Shown: positions 9,026 through 18,173, counted from the first letter of the stretch. The stretch: 64,000 nt of DNA from Pseudomonas congelans (GCF_900103225.1 NZ_FNJH01000004.1:483967-547966), one strand, 5' to 3'. Program-made: numbers and translations. The notes: a model not told the origin generated them from the letters alone.

Positions 9026-9178
9026 GGGTTTCTCCTTCCGGGCGTGGCGAAGGTGCGGGCAGAAGACATCGGCAAGCCCCCAATAAACCGGAGTTTGCAG
9101 CACGTAACAGCTGACCGAATTATCTGACAGACCGCACCAATTGCGGCGCATTGTAGCCGCAAGGTGAGGGCCCCGCAC

Positions 9179-10795
9179 CTAGCCAATCTGACGGGCAGAG
9201 CGACGAATCAGCCCAATGACGGGTAATAATCCTACAAGCACCAGCGACAAAGCCGGCAATGCGGCTCGTGCCCACTCGCCCTCGCTGGTCATTTCGAAGA
9301 TACGTACCGCCAGCGTATCCCAGCCAAACGGGCGCATGAGCAGGGTTGCCGGCATTTCCTTGAGCACATCGACGAACACCAGCAGCGCCGCGCTCAACGC
9401 CCCGGGCACCAGCAGCGGCAGATACACGTTGAGAAACAACTTTGGTCCGCTGACCCCCAGACTGCGCGCCGCTTCCGGCAATGAGGGGCGGATACGCGAC
9501 AGGCTGTGCTCCAGCGGACCGAAGGCCACTGCGATGAAACGCACCAGATAAGCCAGCAGCAGGGCCGAGAGGCTGCCCAGCAACAAAGGCTTGCCTGCGC
9601 CGCCCAGCCAGCCGGACAGCGGAATGACCAGTTCACGGTCCAGATAACTGAACGCCAGCATGATTGAAACGGCCAGTACTGAGCCTGGCAACGCGTAGCC
9701 CAGGTTGGCGAGGCTGACACCGGAGCGGATCGCAGGCGTGGGCGCCATACGTCGGGCAAATGCCAGAATCAGCGCCACGCTGACGGTGATCAACGCCGCC
9801 ATGCAACCCAGATAGAGCGTGTGCAGAATCAGACCGGTGTAGCGCTCATCCAGATCGAAGCGGCCGCGCTGCCAGACCCAGACGATCAATTGCAGCATCG
9901 GCACCACGAAAGCGCAGAGAAACACCAGCCCACACCAGAAGCTGGCGGCCAATGCCTTGATGCCGCGCAATCGGTAAAGCGCAGCGCCACGCGGACGCTC
10001 GTTGGCCGGTCGGCTTGCACCGCGGGCGCGGCGTTCGCCGTACAGCAGCACCAGCACGGCCAACAGCAGCAGGCTGGCCAGTTGCGCGGCGCTGGACAGG
10101 CTGAAGAAGCCATACCAGGTCTTATAAATAGCGGTGGTGAAGGTGTCGAAGTTGAACACCGATACCGCACCAAAGTCGGCCAGGGTTTCCATCAGCGCCA
10201 GCGCTACCCCCGCGCCGATGGCCGGACGTGCCATTGGCAGCGCCACCCGCCAGAACGCCTGCAAGGGCGTGTTGCCGAGCACTCGCGCAGCTTCCATCAA
10301 GCCTTTGCCCTGCGCCAGAAACGCCGTGCGCGCCAACAGGTAGACGTAGGGATAGAAAACCAGCACCAGCACGATGATCACCCCACCGGTGGAACGCACC
10401 CGAGGCAGACGCAGGCCGGAGCCGAACCATTCGCGCATCAACGTCTGCACCGGGCCGGAAAAATCCAGAAGCCCGACGAACACGAACGCCAGCACGTAGG
10501 CGGGGATCGCGAAAGGCAGCATCAGCGCCCAGTCCAGCCAGCGGCGACCAGGGAATTCACACAGGCTGGTGAGCCACGCCAGGCTCACTCCCAGCAGCGT
10601 CACGCCCACGCCGACACCCAGTACCAGAATCAGCGTATTGCCCAGCAGGCGCATCATCTGGGTTTCGAGCAGGTGTGACCATATCTGCTGGTCAATGGTC
10701 TCCCACGACAGCAGCAGAACGCTCAGCGGCAGCACGACCAGCGCAGCGATGGCAAAGACCAGGGGGTACCAGCGGCGTTGCACAGGATGGGCCAC
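9179..10795 (-). CDS. ferric iron ABC transporter permease (FbpB-like)
   Basis: 538-residue inner-membrane permease made of two fused halves, each with about six membrane segments. Each half carries an EAA loop that contacts the ATPase: EAARVLGNTPLQAFWRVALP (from residue 168) and EAARSLGVSGPKLFLNVYLP (from residue 441). This two-domain layout is typical of FbpB/SfuB-type iron permeases. The start is a GTG at 10793-10795 with no strong ribosome-binding site. Upstream on the same strand, 312 bases away, is its probable binding protein. No ATPase gene adjoins, and the next gene downstream is gcvT. Confidence 0.85.
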   Translation of the reverse strand: MAHPVQRRWYPLVFAIAALVVLPLSVLLLSWETIDQQIWSHLLETQMMRLLGNTLILVLGVGVGVTLLGVSLAWLTSLCEFPGRRWLDWALMLPFAIPAYVLAFVFVGLLDFSGPVQTLMREWFGSGLRLPRVRSTGGVIIVLVLVFYPYVYLLARTAFLAQGKGLMEAARVLGNTPLQAFWRVALPMARPAIGAGVALALMETLADFGAVSVFNFDTFTTAIYKTWYGFFSLSSAAQLASLLLLAVLVLLYGERRARGASRPANERPRGAALYRLRGIKALAASFWCGLVFLCAFVVPMLQLIVWVWQRGRFDLDERYTGLILHTLYLGCMAALITVSVALILAFARRMAPTPAIRSGVSLANLGYALPGSVLAVSIMLAFSYLDRELVIPLSGWLGGAGKPLLLGSLSALLLAYLVRFIAVAFGPLEHSLSRIRPSLPEAARSLGVSGPKLFLNVYLPLLVPGALSAALLVFVDVLKEMPATLLMRPFGWDTLAVRIFEMTSEGEWARAALPALSLVLVGLLPVIGLIRRSARQIG

Positions 10796-10913
10796 GGTGT
10801 TCTCGAAATGAGGAGTGATCAGTTTCTAAGTCATACATCTATGCGGCACGGCCCACTCACGCTGGAGCGATCAGCGTAATACACAAGGCTGTTTTTGATT
10901 CTGGCCGAAGGCC

Positions 10914-11003
10914 GTGGGAGCGAGCTTGTTCGCGAAAGGTCAGGTATAAAAGCCGAAAGTGCATCGTCTGAAATACCGTCTTCGCGGACAAGTCCGCTCC
11001 TAC
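10914..11003. repeat. pair of inverted Pseudomonas REP sequences (BIME-like)
   Basis: GTGGGAGCGAGCTTGTTCGCGAA at 10914-10936 and TTCGCGGACAAGTCCGCTCCTAC at 10981-11003 are each a REP hairpin and face each other. They occupy the 312-base gap between the iron-binding-protein gene and its permease gene. In that position they could stabilise or shorten the upstream mRNA and lower permease expression, which is inference. Nothing else coding is visible in 10796-11107. Confidence 0.8.
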
Positions 11004-11107
11004 GCCCTGCGGGCAGAATCCTGAAAGCCCCGTGTTCCTGGCTAGTCAGGACCTGTGCATAACGCTGAGCACTAAAGCGTGGGAGCGATAAGGCACTGGG
11101 TATTAAA

Positions 11108-12109
11108 TCAATTCCAGCCCGCGCGATCCATCATGCGTATCGCTTCTGCCTGACGCTTGCCTGCCACCTCGACCGGGATGGTGTCGGCCTTGAACTGCCC
11201 CCAGCTCGACACTTCTTCTGAAGGCGCCACGTTCGGGTTGGCCGGGAATTCCTGATTGACGCTGGAGAAAATCTTCTGCGCCTCGGGGCCGGTCATCCAT
11301 TCGACCAGCGCCTTGGCGGCTTCAGGGTGCGGAGCGTATTTGGTCAGGCCGATACCCGACAGGTTGACGTGCACACCGCGATCAGCCTGGTTCGGCCAGA
11401 ACAGCTTCACCGCCAGATCCGGTTTTTCCTTGTGCAGGCGACCGTAGTAATAGGAATTGACGATGCCCACGTCGCACTGCCCGGCATTGATCGCCTCAAG
11501 CACCGCGATGTCATCGGAGAACACGTCGGTGGACAGGTTGTTGACCCAGCCCTTGAGGATTTTCTCGGATGCTTCGGCGCCGTGGGTTTCGATCAGCGTG
11601 GCGGTCAGCGACTGGTTGTAGACCTTCTTCGCCGTACGCAGGCACAGACGGCCTTCCCAGTTCTTGTCGGCCAATGCCTCGTAAGTGGTCAGCTCGGCAG
11701 GCTTCACCCGGTCGGTGGAGTAGGCGATGGTGCGCGCGCGAAGGCTCAGGCCGGTCCAGCCGTGGGTCGACGAGCGATACTGCGGCGGAATGTTGGCTTC
11801 GATCACCGGCGAGGTGAATGGCTGCAGGATACCCATCTGCTCGGCCTGCCAGAGGTTGCCCGCATCGACCGTCAGCAACAGGTCGGCGGTGGCATTCTCA
11901 CCCTCGGCCCTGATGCGCTGCATCAACGGCGCTTCCTTGTCGGTGATGAATTTGATCTTTACCCCGGTACTGGCCGTGTACGCATCGAACACCGGCTTGA
12001 TCAGCTCGTCGATCCGCGACGAATACACCACCACTTCATCGGCAGCCTGAGCGGTGCCGCCCAGTAAAGTCAGTGTCAGAGCAGCCAGAAGACGCTTGCT
12101 TGCCTGCAT
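11108..12109 (-). CDS. periplasmic Fe(3+)-binding protein of ABC transporter (FbpA-like)
   Basis: 333 residues. Signal peptide MQASKRLLAALTLTLLGG, cleaved near AQA-ADE. The mature protein opens DEVVVYSSRIDELIKPVFDA, then IKFITDKEAPLMQRIRAEGE. The C-terminal NSYYYGRLHKEK region supplies the adjacent tyrosines that ligate ferric iron in FbpA/FutA proteins. It delivers iron to the permease encoded downstream. The start at ATG 12107-12109 gives the signal peptide, whereas the longer frame to 12157 would bury it. Close relatives bind ferric iron with or without a synergistic anion; which applies here is unknown. Confidence 0.87.
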   Translation of the reverse strand: MQASKRLLAALTLTLLGGTAQAADEVVVYSSRIDELIKPVFDAYTASTGVKIKFITDKEAPLMQRIRAEGENATADLLLTVDAGNLWQAEQMGILQPFTSPVIEANIPPQYRSSTHGWTGLSLRARTIAYSTDRVKPAELTTYEALADKNWEGRLCLRTAKKVYNQSLTATLIETHGAEASEKILKGWVNNLSTDVFSDDIAVLEAINAGQCDVGIVNSYYYGRLHKEKPDLAVKLFWPNQADRGVHVNLSGIGLTKYAPHPEAAKALVEWMTGPEAQKIFSSVNQEFPANPNVAPSEEVSSWGQFKADTIPVEVAGKRQAEAIRMMDRAGWN

Positions 12110-12225
12110 CGGGGTATCTCGCGTTCGCAAATGAGGCGAAATGGTAGTGAATCCCATTTGCTATCTCAATCGAAGCGGCAGCGGAGCCGTTACCGGATGT
12201 TTCCAGACTTGATCATCACCAGTGA

Positions 12226-12936
12226 TCAGCACACAGCCCTGGCTCTGGAAAAGTTCGCAACCCTGCGCAGCTTGTCCACATCGAACACTTCCAACTGCTC
12301 CTCTCCCAGGCGCACGATCCTGCGCTCATGCAGGTCCTGAAGCACTTCCAGCAAGGCCGGGGCAGCAAGCGCGAGACGCTCCGCCGCCTGAATGTCATCC
12401 AGCGCAATCAGGCGCCGTGCCTGGCTCAACGGTCCATACCCCTCGCTGAGCATCAGCAGGCGCCAGGCAACCCTCGCCCGTGGCGGCAGGTGACGCATTT
12501 TCTCGGGGCTCTGCAGCGGCAACCCGACTTTCTGGCTGAGCAGTGCGGCAAACCAGCGCCAGTATTCGGGGTGCCTGTCGAGCAGCCGGGTCAGGAATGG
12601 CTGGGGGATGTGCAGAAAGATGCTCTGTTCAAGCGAGCAGACTTCGAAACGGCGCGGCAGCCCGTCAAACAGCGAGACTTCGCCAAACCAGCACGGCGCG
12701 CTCGCCGGTTCCCTGTGTGTCAGCAACCGTTGCTCGTGAGCGCCGCCGATCCGCACGCTGCCCTCCAGCAGCACATAAACACCGCAGGGCAGATCGCCCT
12801 TGTCGAACAGCCGCTGGCCGGGCGTCTTGCGTCGCTGGCGGGCAGCGTCCAGCAGGCTATCCTGCAGACCGGCAGGCAGATGGGAAAACCAGTAATCGGA
12901 TAGCAATCGTGACCGCCACGACACTCCATTTGTCAT
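12226..12936 (-). CDS. Crp/Fnr-family cyclic-nucleotide-binding regulator
   Basis: 236 residues. The N-terminal beta-roll cNMP domain (GVYVLLEGSVRIGG, then WFGEVSLFDGLPRRFEV, resembling the phosphate-binding cassette) is joined by a long helix to a C-terminal Crp-type winged helix (RARVAWRLLMLSEGYGPLSQ and later LLEVLQDLHERRIVRLGEEQ). It does not show the conserved recognition helix of Crp or Anr well and has no N-terminal Fe-S cysteine cluster, so it belongs to a less studied subgroup. AGGGAG lies upstream of the ATG. It is transcribed towards the iron transporter genes, but no control of them can be claimed. Confidence 0.8.
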   Translation of the reverse strand: MTNGVSWRSRLLSDYWFSHLPAGLQDSLLDAARQRRKTPGQRLFDKGDLPCGVYVLLEGSVRIGGAHEQRLLTHREPASAPCWFGEVSLFDGLPRRFEVCSLEQSIFLHIPQPFLTRLLDRHPEYWRWFAALLSQKVGLPLQSPEKMRHLPPRARVAWRLLMLSEGYGPLSQARRLIALDDIQAAERLALAAPALLEVLQDLHERRIVRLGEEQLEVFDVDKLRRVANFSRARAVC

Positions 12937-13017
12937 TTTTGCTCCCTTCTCTTTCAGCCATGCATGTTGTACAAGAAATCAGGCTCAAGCCGGCCATCGT
13001 CTCAGGCAGGAATAATA

Positions 13018-13542
13018 ATGAAAACCCTTGTCGATCATCTCAGCCAATACGCGGCTTATCACCGTGATTCACGCAATATCGTGACGCACTTCGTGGGTAT
13101 TCCACTGATCGTGCTGGCCGTAGCGGTGCTTCTCTCGCGACCGGGCTGGACTATAAGCGGGCTGTGGCTTTCACCTGCGGCGCTGCTGGCCTTGGGCTCG
13201 ACGATCTTTTACCTGCGACTCGACCGCGCCCTGGGCATCGTCATGGCGGTGTCACTGGCGCTGTGCATCTGGGCCGGGGCCAACCTTGCGCAGCAGGCAA
13301 CCATGGTCTGGCTGAGTGCGGGCGTCGGGCTGTTTGTGATTGGCTGGATCATCCAGTTCATCGGCCATTACTACGAGGGGCGCAAACCGGCCTTTATCGA
13401 TGACCTGACCGGGCTGATCATCGGCCCGCTGTTTGTGGTCGCCGAGCTGGCGTTTCTGATGGGCCAGCGCAAGGTTCTGCAGAACGCCATTGAAGAGCGC
13501 GTCGGCCCGGTGGGGCGTGCGACTCGCAAGGCGACGACCTAG
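13018..13542 (+). CDS. Mpo1-like (DUF962) membrane protein
   Basis: 174 residues beginning MKTLVDHLSQYAAYHRDSRN. Four to five hydrophobic helices alternate with conserved histidine motifs (NIVTHFVGIPLIV and WIIQFIGHYYEGRKPAF), the signature of the YGL010w/Mpo1 family. In yeast, Mpo1 is an iron-dependent dioxygenase that alpha-oxidises 2-hydroxy fatty acids. Whether the bacterial proteins share that reaction is inference. GGCAGGA precedes the ATG at 13018. It is divergent from the Crp-like regulator and ends before a long hairpin. Confidence 0.82.
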   Translation: MKTLVDHLSQYAAYHRDSRNIVTHFVGIPLIVLAVAVLLSRPGWTISGLWLSPAALLALGSTIFYLRLDRALGIVMAVSLALCIWAGANLAQQATMVWLSAGVGLFVIGWIIQFIGHYYEGRKPAFIDDLTGLIIGPLFVVAELAFLMGQRKVLQNAIEERVGPVGRATRKATT

Positions 13543-13554
13543 GCGCCAAGCGCC

Positions 13555-13591
13555 GGGCACCGATCGTCGCCAGCGGCAACGATCGGTGCCC
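13555..13591. terminator. long inverted repeat between convergent genes (possible terminator)
   Basis: GGGCACCGATCGT and ACGATCGGTGCCC are exact complements separated by CGCCAGCGGCA-type loop bases. There is no T-run, so it may act as a weak or rho-assisted terminator for the convergent genes on both sides. The hairpin itself is plain; its function is inferred. Confidence 0.55.
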
Positions 13592-13596
13592 GCTTC

Positions 13597-15528
13597 TCAG
13601 CCGGCAAGCCCAGTGCTGTTCTGCAACCCGGCCAGCAACAGCCGCTGATACAACTCTTCGCGCAAGCCCTGTGGCTCGTCGAGCTGCATGCGTTGCAAGT
13701 GCACGAGGAAGGCCTCCGGGTCCGGAGCGTCGAGGGTCGCCTTGCCCAGTTCGAGGATTTCAGTGAGCTTGAGCTTGCTCTTCAACCAGTTCAAGGCTCT
13801 CAGCAGGTCGCGCTCCTCGGCGGTAAAGTCGCACCCCAGCGGGTATTCGGTGAACAGTGACGGGTAGCGTGATGCAGTGTCCTTGAGGCGCTCGGGCGTG
13901 TTGTCGGTGAAGCGCGGATCGAGACGGAAGTCCTTGGGCAGCTTGCCAGCCTTTTGTGCCTGCTCGATCAGGCCCGACTGAAACCGCGAGTCGGTGATGT
14001 TCAGAATTCGCTCGATCACCGTCGCGTCGGTCTGCCCGCGCAGATCGGCGATGCCGTATTCGGTCACGACAATGTCGCGCAAGTGTCGGGGGATGGTGGT
14101 GTGGCCGTACTGCCAGACGATGTTGGAGCTGACCTCGCCGCCCGACTCACGCCAGCTGCGCAGCATCAGAATCGAACGGGCGCCTTCCAGTGCATGGGCC
14201 TGCGCCACGAAGTTGTACTGACCGCCCACGCCACTGAGCACCCGGCCATCTTCCAGTTGATCAGCCACTGCCGCGCCCATCAGGGTGACGGTAAACGCAC
14301 TGTTGATGAAGCGCGCATCGCGGCGTTGCAGACGCTTGAGTTCTTCCTGGCCGTAAAGCTCGTTGATGTAGCTGATGGCAGTCATGTTGAACTGTGCCAG
14401 CCGCTCGGCGGGCAGCTCGCGCAGCCGCACGTAGAAACTGCGCGGGCCGAGGAAAAAGCCGCCATGCACCACCACGCCACCAGGATGGGCATCCTCATCC
14501 AGCGTGCCCATATTGGCCAGCCGTTGCAGTTCTGCATCGGCATACACCTTGCGCCGCACAATGCCGGCGTCGGCGAGTACCAGCAGGCCGTTGACGAACA
14601 TTTCGCTGCAACCGTAAAGGCCGCTGGCGAACGGCTGAACGCCGCCTTCGCGATCGATCAGGGTCTGCCAGTTACTCATGTTCAGCTCTGCCAGCAGGCC
14701 GCGCCAGGTTTCGTTATCGGCCTGGCGGGCCAGCAGCGCGCCGGTCAGTGCATCGCCCATCGAGCCGATGCCGATCTGCAACGTGCCACCGTCACGCACC
14801 AGTGTGCTGGCGTGCAGGCCGATCAGGTGGTCCTGATAGCCCACTGGCATGTTGGGAGTGGAAAACAGCGTACTGCGCTCGTCTTCGTCGATCAGCACAT
14901 CGAAGGCGTCGATATCCAGCTCCGAGTCGCCCGGCATGTAAGGCAGGTCGGCGTGCACCTGGCCGAGCATCAGAATGGTTTCTCCGGCGGCCCGACGCTT
15001 GGCGATCATCGGCAGCAGGTCGAGAGTCACATCCGGGTTGCAGCTCAGGCTCAGCGTGCCAGGGCGCTGCTCGTCACGGGCCACCAGTTGCGCGACCAGA
15101 TTCAGGCCGTTGGCGTTGATGTCGCGCGCGGCATGGCTGTAATTGCTGCTGACGTAGTCTTGCTGGGCTGACTGGCTGTTGAGCAAACTGCCCGGCTGCA
15201 TGAAGAATTGCTGCACATGAATATTGTCAGGGAGTTTGTCGCGGCGCAGTGCAGCCAGGAAATCGAGTTCCGGATAGTCAGCGAAGACGCGCTCCAGGAA
15301 CGGTTCGAGAAACCGCGCCTGCAAACCTTCCCCGGGCGTCGGCCGCCCGAGTGTCAGCGCGGTGTAGATCGTCAGCCGTCGTTCGGGCAGCTCGCTGATG
15401 CGCCGGTACAGCGCGTTGACGAACCGGTTGGGCTTGCCCAGACCCAGCGGCATGCCGAGGTGGATGTGCTCGGGTAGCTGCGCCAGAACGTGATCGACGG
15501 CATGCTCGATGGAACAGGAATACGGCAT
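13597..15528 (-). CDS. acetyl-CoA hydrolase/transferase family protein
   Basis: 643-residue CoA-transferase-fold enzyme. The N-terminal half has LGMPLGLGKPNRFVNALYRR. The second half shows the GIGSMGDALTGALLARQ loop, the AcCoA hydrolase C-terminal SGVGGQYNFVAQAHALEGA segment with its GxGGQ-type oxyanion element, and VVTEYGIADLRGQTD. Relatives move CoA between acyl groups (acetate or 4-hydroxybutyrate). The substrate cannot be read here. It is longer than the ~500-residue acetate:succinate enzymes because of an extended N-terminus and C-terminus typical of the Pseudomonas group. It is the last of a same-strand run (dadA to this gene), but a 121-base gap to cycB makes it likely a separate unit. 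Confidence 0.83.
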   Translation of the reverse strand: MPYSCSIEHAVDHVLAQLPEHIHLGMPLGLGKPNRFVNALYRRISELPERRLTIYTALTLGRPTPGEGLQARFLEPFLERVFADYPELDFLAALRRDKLPDNIHVQQFFMQPGSLLNSQSAQQDYVSSNYSHAARDINANGLNLVAQLVARDEQRPGTLSLSCNPDVTLDLLPMIAKRRAAGETILMLGQVHADLPYMPGDSELDIDAFDVLIDEDERSTLFSTPNMPVGYQDHLIGLHASTLVRDGGTLQIGIGSMGDALTGALLARQADNETWRGLLAELNMSNWQTLIDREGGVQPFASGLYGCSEMFVNGLLVLADAGIVRRKVYADAELQRLANMGTLDEDAHPGGVVVHGGFFLGPRSFYVRLRELPAERLAQFNMTAISYINELYGQEELKRLQRRDARFINSAFTVTLMGAAVADQLEDGRVLSGVGGQYNFVAQAHALEGARSILMLRSWRESGGEVSSNIVWQYGHTTIPRHLRDIVVTEYGIADLRGQTDATVIERILNITDSRFQSGLIEQAQKAGKLPKDFRLDPRFTDNTPERLKDTASRYPSLFTEYPLGCDFTAEERDLLRALNWLKSKLKLTEILELGKATLDAPDPEAFLVHLQRMQLDEPQGLREELYQRLLLAGLQNSTGLAG

Positions 15529-15649
15529 CCCAGCTCTCCTGAATTGTTATTGGGTGCAGGTTGGACCGGTGACAACGTCAAAGTGCTGCATGCTCGCCAC
15601 GCAACTATCGTTCCCGCATACATAAGTCTTGTGGAAGCGAGGGTGCACC

Positions 15650-15973
15650 TCACTTCAGCCCGGACATGCTCTGGATGGCGTTCTTCAGTTCGTCGTTCGT
15701 GCAATCGCCGCAGGTGCCTTTCGGGGGCATGATGCCGATGCCTTTGATGGTGCTGGCCAGCAGTCCATCAAGGCCGCCTTTTTGGCCGGCGCGCTGTTCC
15801 CAGGCCGCCGTGTCACCGATCTTCGGCGCGTTGAGCAGGCCGACGCTGTGACAGGCAACGCAGTGGGCGGCGATGATGTCGTCAGGGGCTCGGGCGGTAT
15901 CGGCGGCTTGCACGTTGAACGCCCACAACGTCAGAACGCCTGCGATGCTCAGAATCTTCCGGGTCAGTTTCAC
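15650..15973 (-). CDS. cycB: cytochrome c5 family protein
   Basis: 107 residues with a signal peptide (LSIAGVLTLWAFNVQA, cut near residue 23) and one haem c site C38-V-A-C-H42. The axial methionine lies in KGIGIMPPKGTCGDC, where the two following cysteines make the disulfide that marks cytochrome c5. It is a periplasmic electron carrier. The start is GTG at 15971-15973, since no in-frame ATG would keep the signal peptide. I remember the homologous gene next to pauR-dadX in P. aeruginosa being called cycB, so the symbol rests on that recollection. Confidence 0.85.
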   Translation of the reverse strand: MKLTRKILSIAGVLTLWAFNVQAADTARAPDDIIAAHCVACHSVGLLNAPKIGDTAAWEQRAGQKGGLDGLLASTIKGIGIMPPKGTCGDCTNDELKNAIQSMSGLK

Positions 15974-15998
15974 GCGTCACTCATCGCAAGGGGGCGGG

Positions 15999-16598
15999 TC
16001 AGAAATTGGCCGGGGTGGCCGCACTGATCAATCGTGCCGGGACGTCGAACGGGTTACGAAAACGATGCGGCCGGGTGCTTTCGAAATAATAGCTGTCACC
16101 CGCTTCGAGCACGTAGGTATCAAGCCCGACCACCAGCTCCAGCCGTCCCTCGACAAGGATTCCGGTTTCCTCGCCTTCGTGAACGAGCATCTCTTCGCCG
16201 GTATCGGCACCCGGTGGGTAGGTTTCGGTAAGAAAGGCGATGGCGCGGCCCTGGTGCGATTTGCCGACCAGCTTCATGGTCACGGCGCCGTCCGAAATAT
16301 CAATCAGCTCGCTGGCCTTGTACACCACTTGAGCCGCGTTCTCGGGCACGGTTTCTTCCGAGAAAAATTCGACCATGGACATGGGGATACCGCCGAGCAC
16401 CTTGCGCAGCGAGCTGATCGAAGGGCTGACGCTGTTTTTTTCGATCATGGAGATGGTGCTGTTGGTCACACCTGCGCGCTTGGCGAGTTCACGCTGGGAC
16501 AGTCCCTTGAGCTTGCGAATCGATTGCAGTCGTTCACCCACGTCCAATGCGATATTCCCCCAGGTTTTGTCAGGTCTAGTCGATATGAGCGCCATCAT
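15999..16598 (-). CDS. pauR: XRE-cupin regulator, PauR/PuuR-like
   Basis: 199 residues. N-terminal Cro/XRE helix-turn-helix (LSQRELAKRAGVTNSTISMI, residues ~34-53), then a small cupin sensor domain (EEMLVHEGEETGILVEGRLE and LEAGDSYYFESTRPHRFRNP). This arrangement is that of PuuR and of PauR. In P. aeruginosa PauR sits beside dadX and represses genes for gamma-glutamyl-polyamine breakdown. Two adjacent ATGs (16596 and 16593) are both possible starts. The neighbours dadX and cycB and the pauB- and kauB-like genes 4-12 kb away support the assignment, but the regulated genes are inferred from the homologue. Confidence 0.78.
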   Translation of the reverse strand: MMALISTRPDKTWGNIALDVGERLQSIRKLKGLSQRELAKRAGVTNSTISMIEKNSVSPSISSLRKVLGGIPMSMVEFFSEETVPENAAQVVYKASELIDISDGAVTMKLVGKSHQGRAIAFLTETYPPGADTGEEMLVHEGEETGILVEGRLELVVGLDTYVLEAGDSYYFESTRPHRFRNPFDVPARLISAATPANF

Positions 16599-16672
16599 GG
16601 CAACAGCGTTCGATATTTACAACACTTCGACCAACACCTGACACACCACGGACTGGCGCACAGAGGGCGGAA

Positions 16673-17746
16673 TCAGTCTTCGGAATAGATGCGCGGAACG
16701 CGACGCAGATTGCAGAAGATTTCATAGGGAATGGTTTCTGCACCCTGGGCGACTTCACTGGCGAGCACCTGCTTGCCCCACAGCTCGACACGGCTGCCAA
16801 GCCCGGCCTTCGGCACGTCGGTGAGGTCCACGCAGAGCATGTCCATGGACACTCGTCCGAGCAGCCTGGATGGCTGGCCGTCGATCTGCACGGGGGTGCC
16901 GGTCGGCGCGTGACGCGGATAGCCATCGGCGTACCCCATCGCCACTACCCCGATACGCGACGGCCGGTCACAGACAAATGTCGCGCCATAGCCCACAGGC
17001 TCGCCCACCGGCAGTTCACGCACGCTGATGATCTTCGATTCCAGGGTCATCACCGGTTGCAGGCGATCCGCCAGAGGGTGCACCTGTTCAAACGGCGTAG
17101 CACCGTAGAGCATGATGCCCGGGCGCGACCAGTCGCTCGGAATCTGTGGCCAGCCCAGCACTGCCGGGGAGTTTTTCAGGCTGGTTTCTGCCGCCAGCCC
17201 CTTGCGAAAGGTCTCGAATACGGCGAGCTGCTCATCACTGCAGCCGCTGTTCAGCTCATCGGCGCGAGAGAAGTGGCTCATCAGGACAATTCTGGCCACT
17301 TTGCCGGTTGCCAGCAGACGCTGATAAGCTGCCTGGTACTCATGAGGATGCAGGCCGACCCGGTGCATGCCGGTGTCGAGCTTGAGCCAGACCGTTATCG
17401 GCTTGCCCAGATGCGCCTGCTCGATGGCCTCCAGTTGCCAGGTCGCGTGTACAACGGTCCACAAGTCATGCTCGACAATCAGCGCCAGCTCATCGGCCTC
17501 GAAGAAACCTTCGAGCAGCAGGACGGGCGCACGGATACCGGCCGCACGCAGCTCCAGCGCCTCTTCGATGCAGGCCACTGCAAAACCGTCGGCCTGCGCC
17601 TCCATTGCCTGAGCGACGCGCACCGCGCCATGACCGTAGGCATCGGCCTTGACGACGGCGAGCGCTTTGCCGCCGCTGTTTTCACGGGCCAATTGGTAGT
17701 TGTGACGCAGTGCCTGAAGATCGATAAAGGCGCGGGCTGGACGCAT
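16673..17746 (-). CDS. dadX: catabolic alanine racemase DadX
   Basis: 357-residue PLP enzyme interconverting L- and D-alanine. Lys33 in AVVKADAYGHG forms the Schiff base, and VGYGATFVCDRPSR carries the catalytic tyrosine region. MSHFSRADELN and VSMDMLCVDLTDVP are further family landmarks. The start at ATG 17744-17746 (MRPARAFIDLQALRHNYQLA) matches the family, and the 35 codons upstream look non-coding. It lies downstream of ridA and dadA on the same strand, so racemase plus D-alanine dehydrogenase form a route from L-alanine to pyruvate. The position marks it as the catabolic copy rather than the biosynthetic alr. Confidence 0.94.
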   Translation of the reverse strand: MRPARAFIDLQALRHNYQLARENSGGKALAVVKADAYGHGAVRVAQAMEAQADGFAVACIEEALELRAAGIRAPVLLLEGFFEADELALIVEHDLWTVVHATWQLEAIEQAHLGKPITVWLKLDTGMHRVGLHPHEYQAAYQRLLATGKVARIVLMSHFSRADELNSGCSDEQLAVFETFRKGLAAETSLKNSPAVLGWPQIPSDWSRPGIMLYGATPFEQVHPLADRLQPVMTLESKIISVRELPVGEPVGYGATFVCDRPSRIGVVAMGYADGYPRHAPTGTPVQIDGQPSRLLGRVSMDMLCVDLTDVPKAGLGSRVELWGKQVLASEVAQGAETIPYEIFCNLRRVPRIYSED

Positions 17747-17819
17747 GATGACGTTACTTGCCTGAAAGGATGGAAAGAGGGAGGACGAACCCGACGCAGG
17801 GACGCGCCGGGTAAAAGGG

Positions 17820-18173
17820 TCAAGGCAGCGCGGCAACCACCGACAGTTCAACGAGGATTTCCGGCTCGCACAGTTTGGCCTCGACCGTTGCGCGTGCAGG
17901 CGCGAAACCCTTGGGCAGCCATTTGTCCCAGACGCTGTTCATGCCGGCGAAGTGGGCATCGATGTCTTTCAGGTAAATGGTGACCGACAGGATACGCGTC
18001 TTGTCGGTGCCGGCCAGGTCGAGCAGGCGCTCGATGCTGTTCAGAACCTCTCGGGTCTGCTGCTCGACACCCGCGGTCATGTCATTGCCGACCTGGCCCG
18101 ACAAATAGACGGTGCCATTGTGGACAACGACCTGACTCATGCGCTCATTGGTGAGCTGGCGCTGGATTGACAT
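17820..18173 (-). CDS. RidA-family enamine/imine deaminase, dad operon copy
   Basis: 117 residues starting MSIQRQLTNERMSQVVVHNG. The RidA core is clear: GTVYLSGQVGNDMTAG, ILSVTIYLKDIDAHFAGMNS and FAPARATVEAKLCEPEILVE, where the arginine of PARAT corresponds to the catalytic Arg105 of RidA. It hydrolyses reactive imines or enamines such as 2-iminopropionate made by amino-acid oxidases, which suits its place directly after dadA. Its ATG at 18171-18173 overlaps the dadA 3' end by 29 bases, with AGGAGA 9 bases upstream inside dadA, suggesting translational coupling. Diverged from the second RidA at 45792. Confidence 0.87.
   Translation of the reverse strand: MSIQRQLTNERMSQVVVHNGTVYLSGQVGNDMTAGVEQQTREVLNSIERLLDLAGTDKTRILSVTIYLKDIDAHFAGMNSVWDKWLPKGFAPARATVEAKLCEPEILVELSVVAALP

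Noticed and set aside
9026..9178. Glycine riboswitch upstream of gcvT
   Set aside because: I looked for the conserved paired aptamer cores in the leader and found none.
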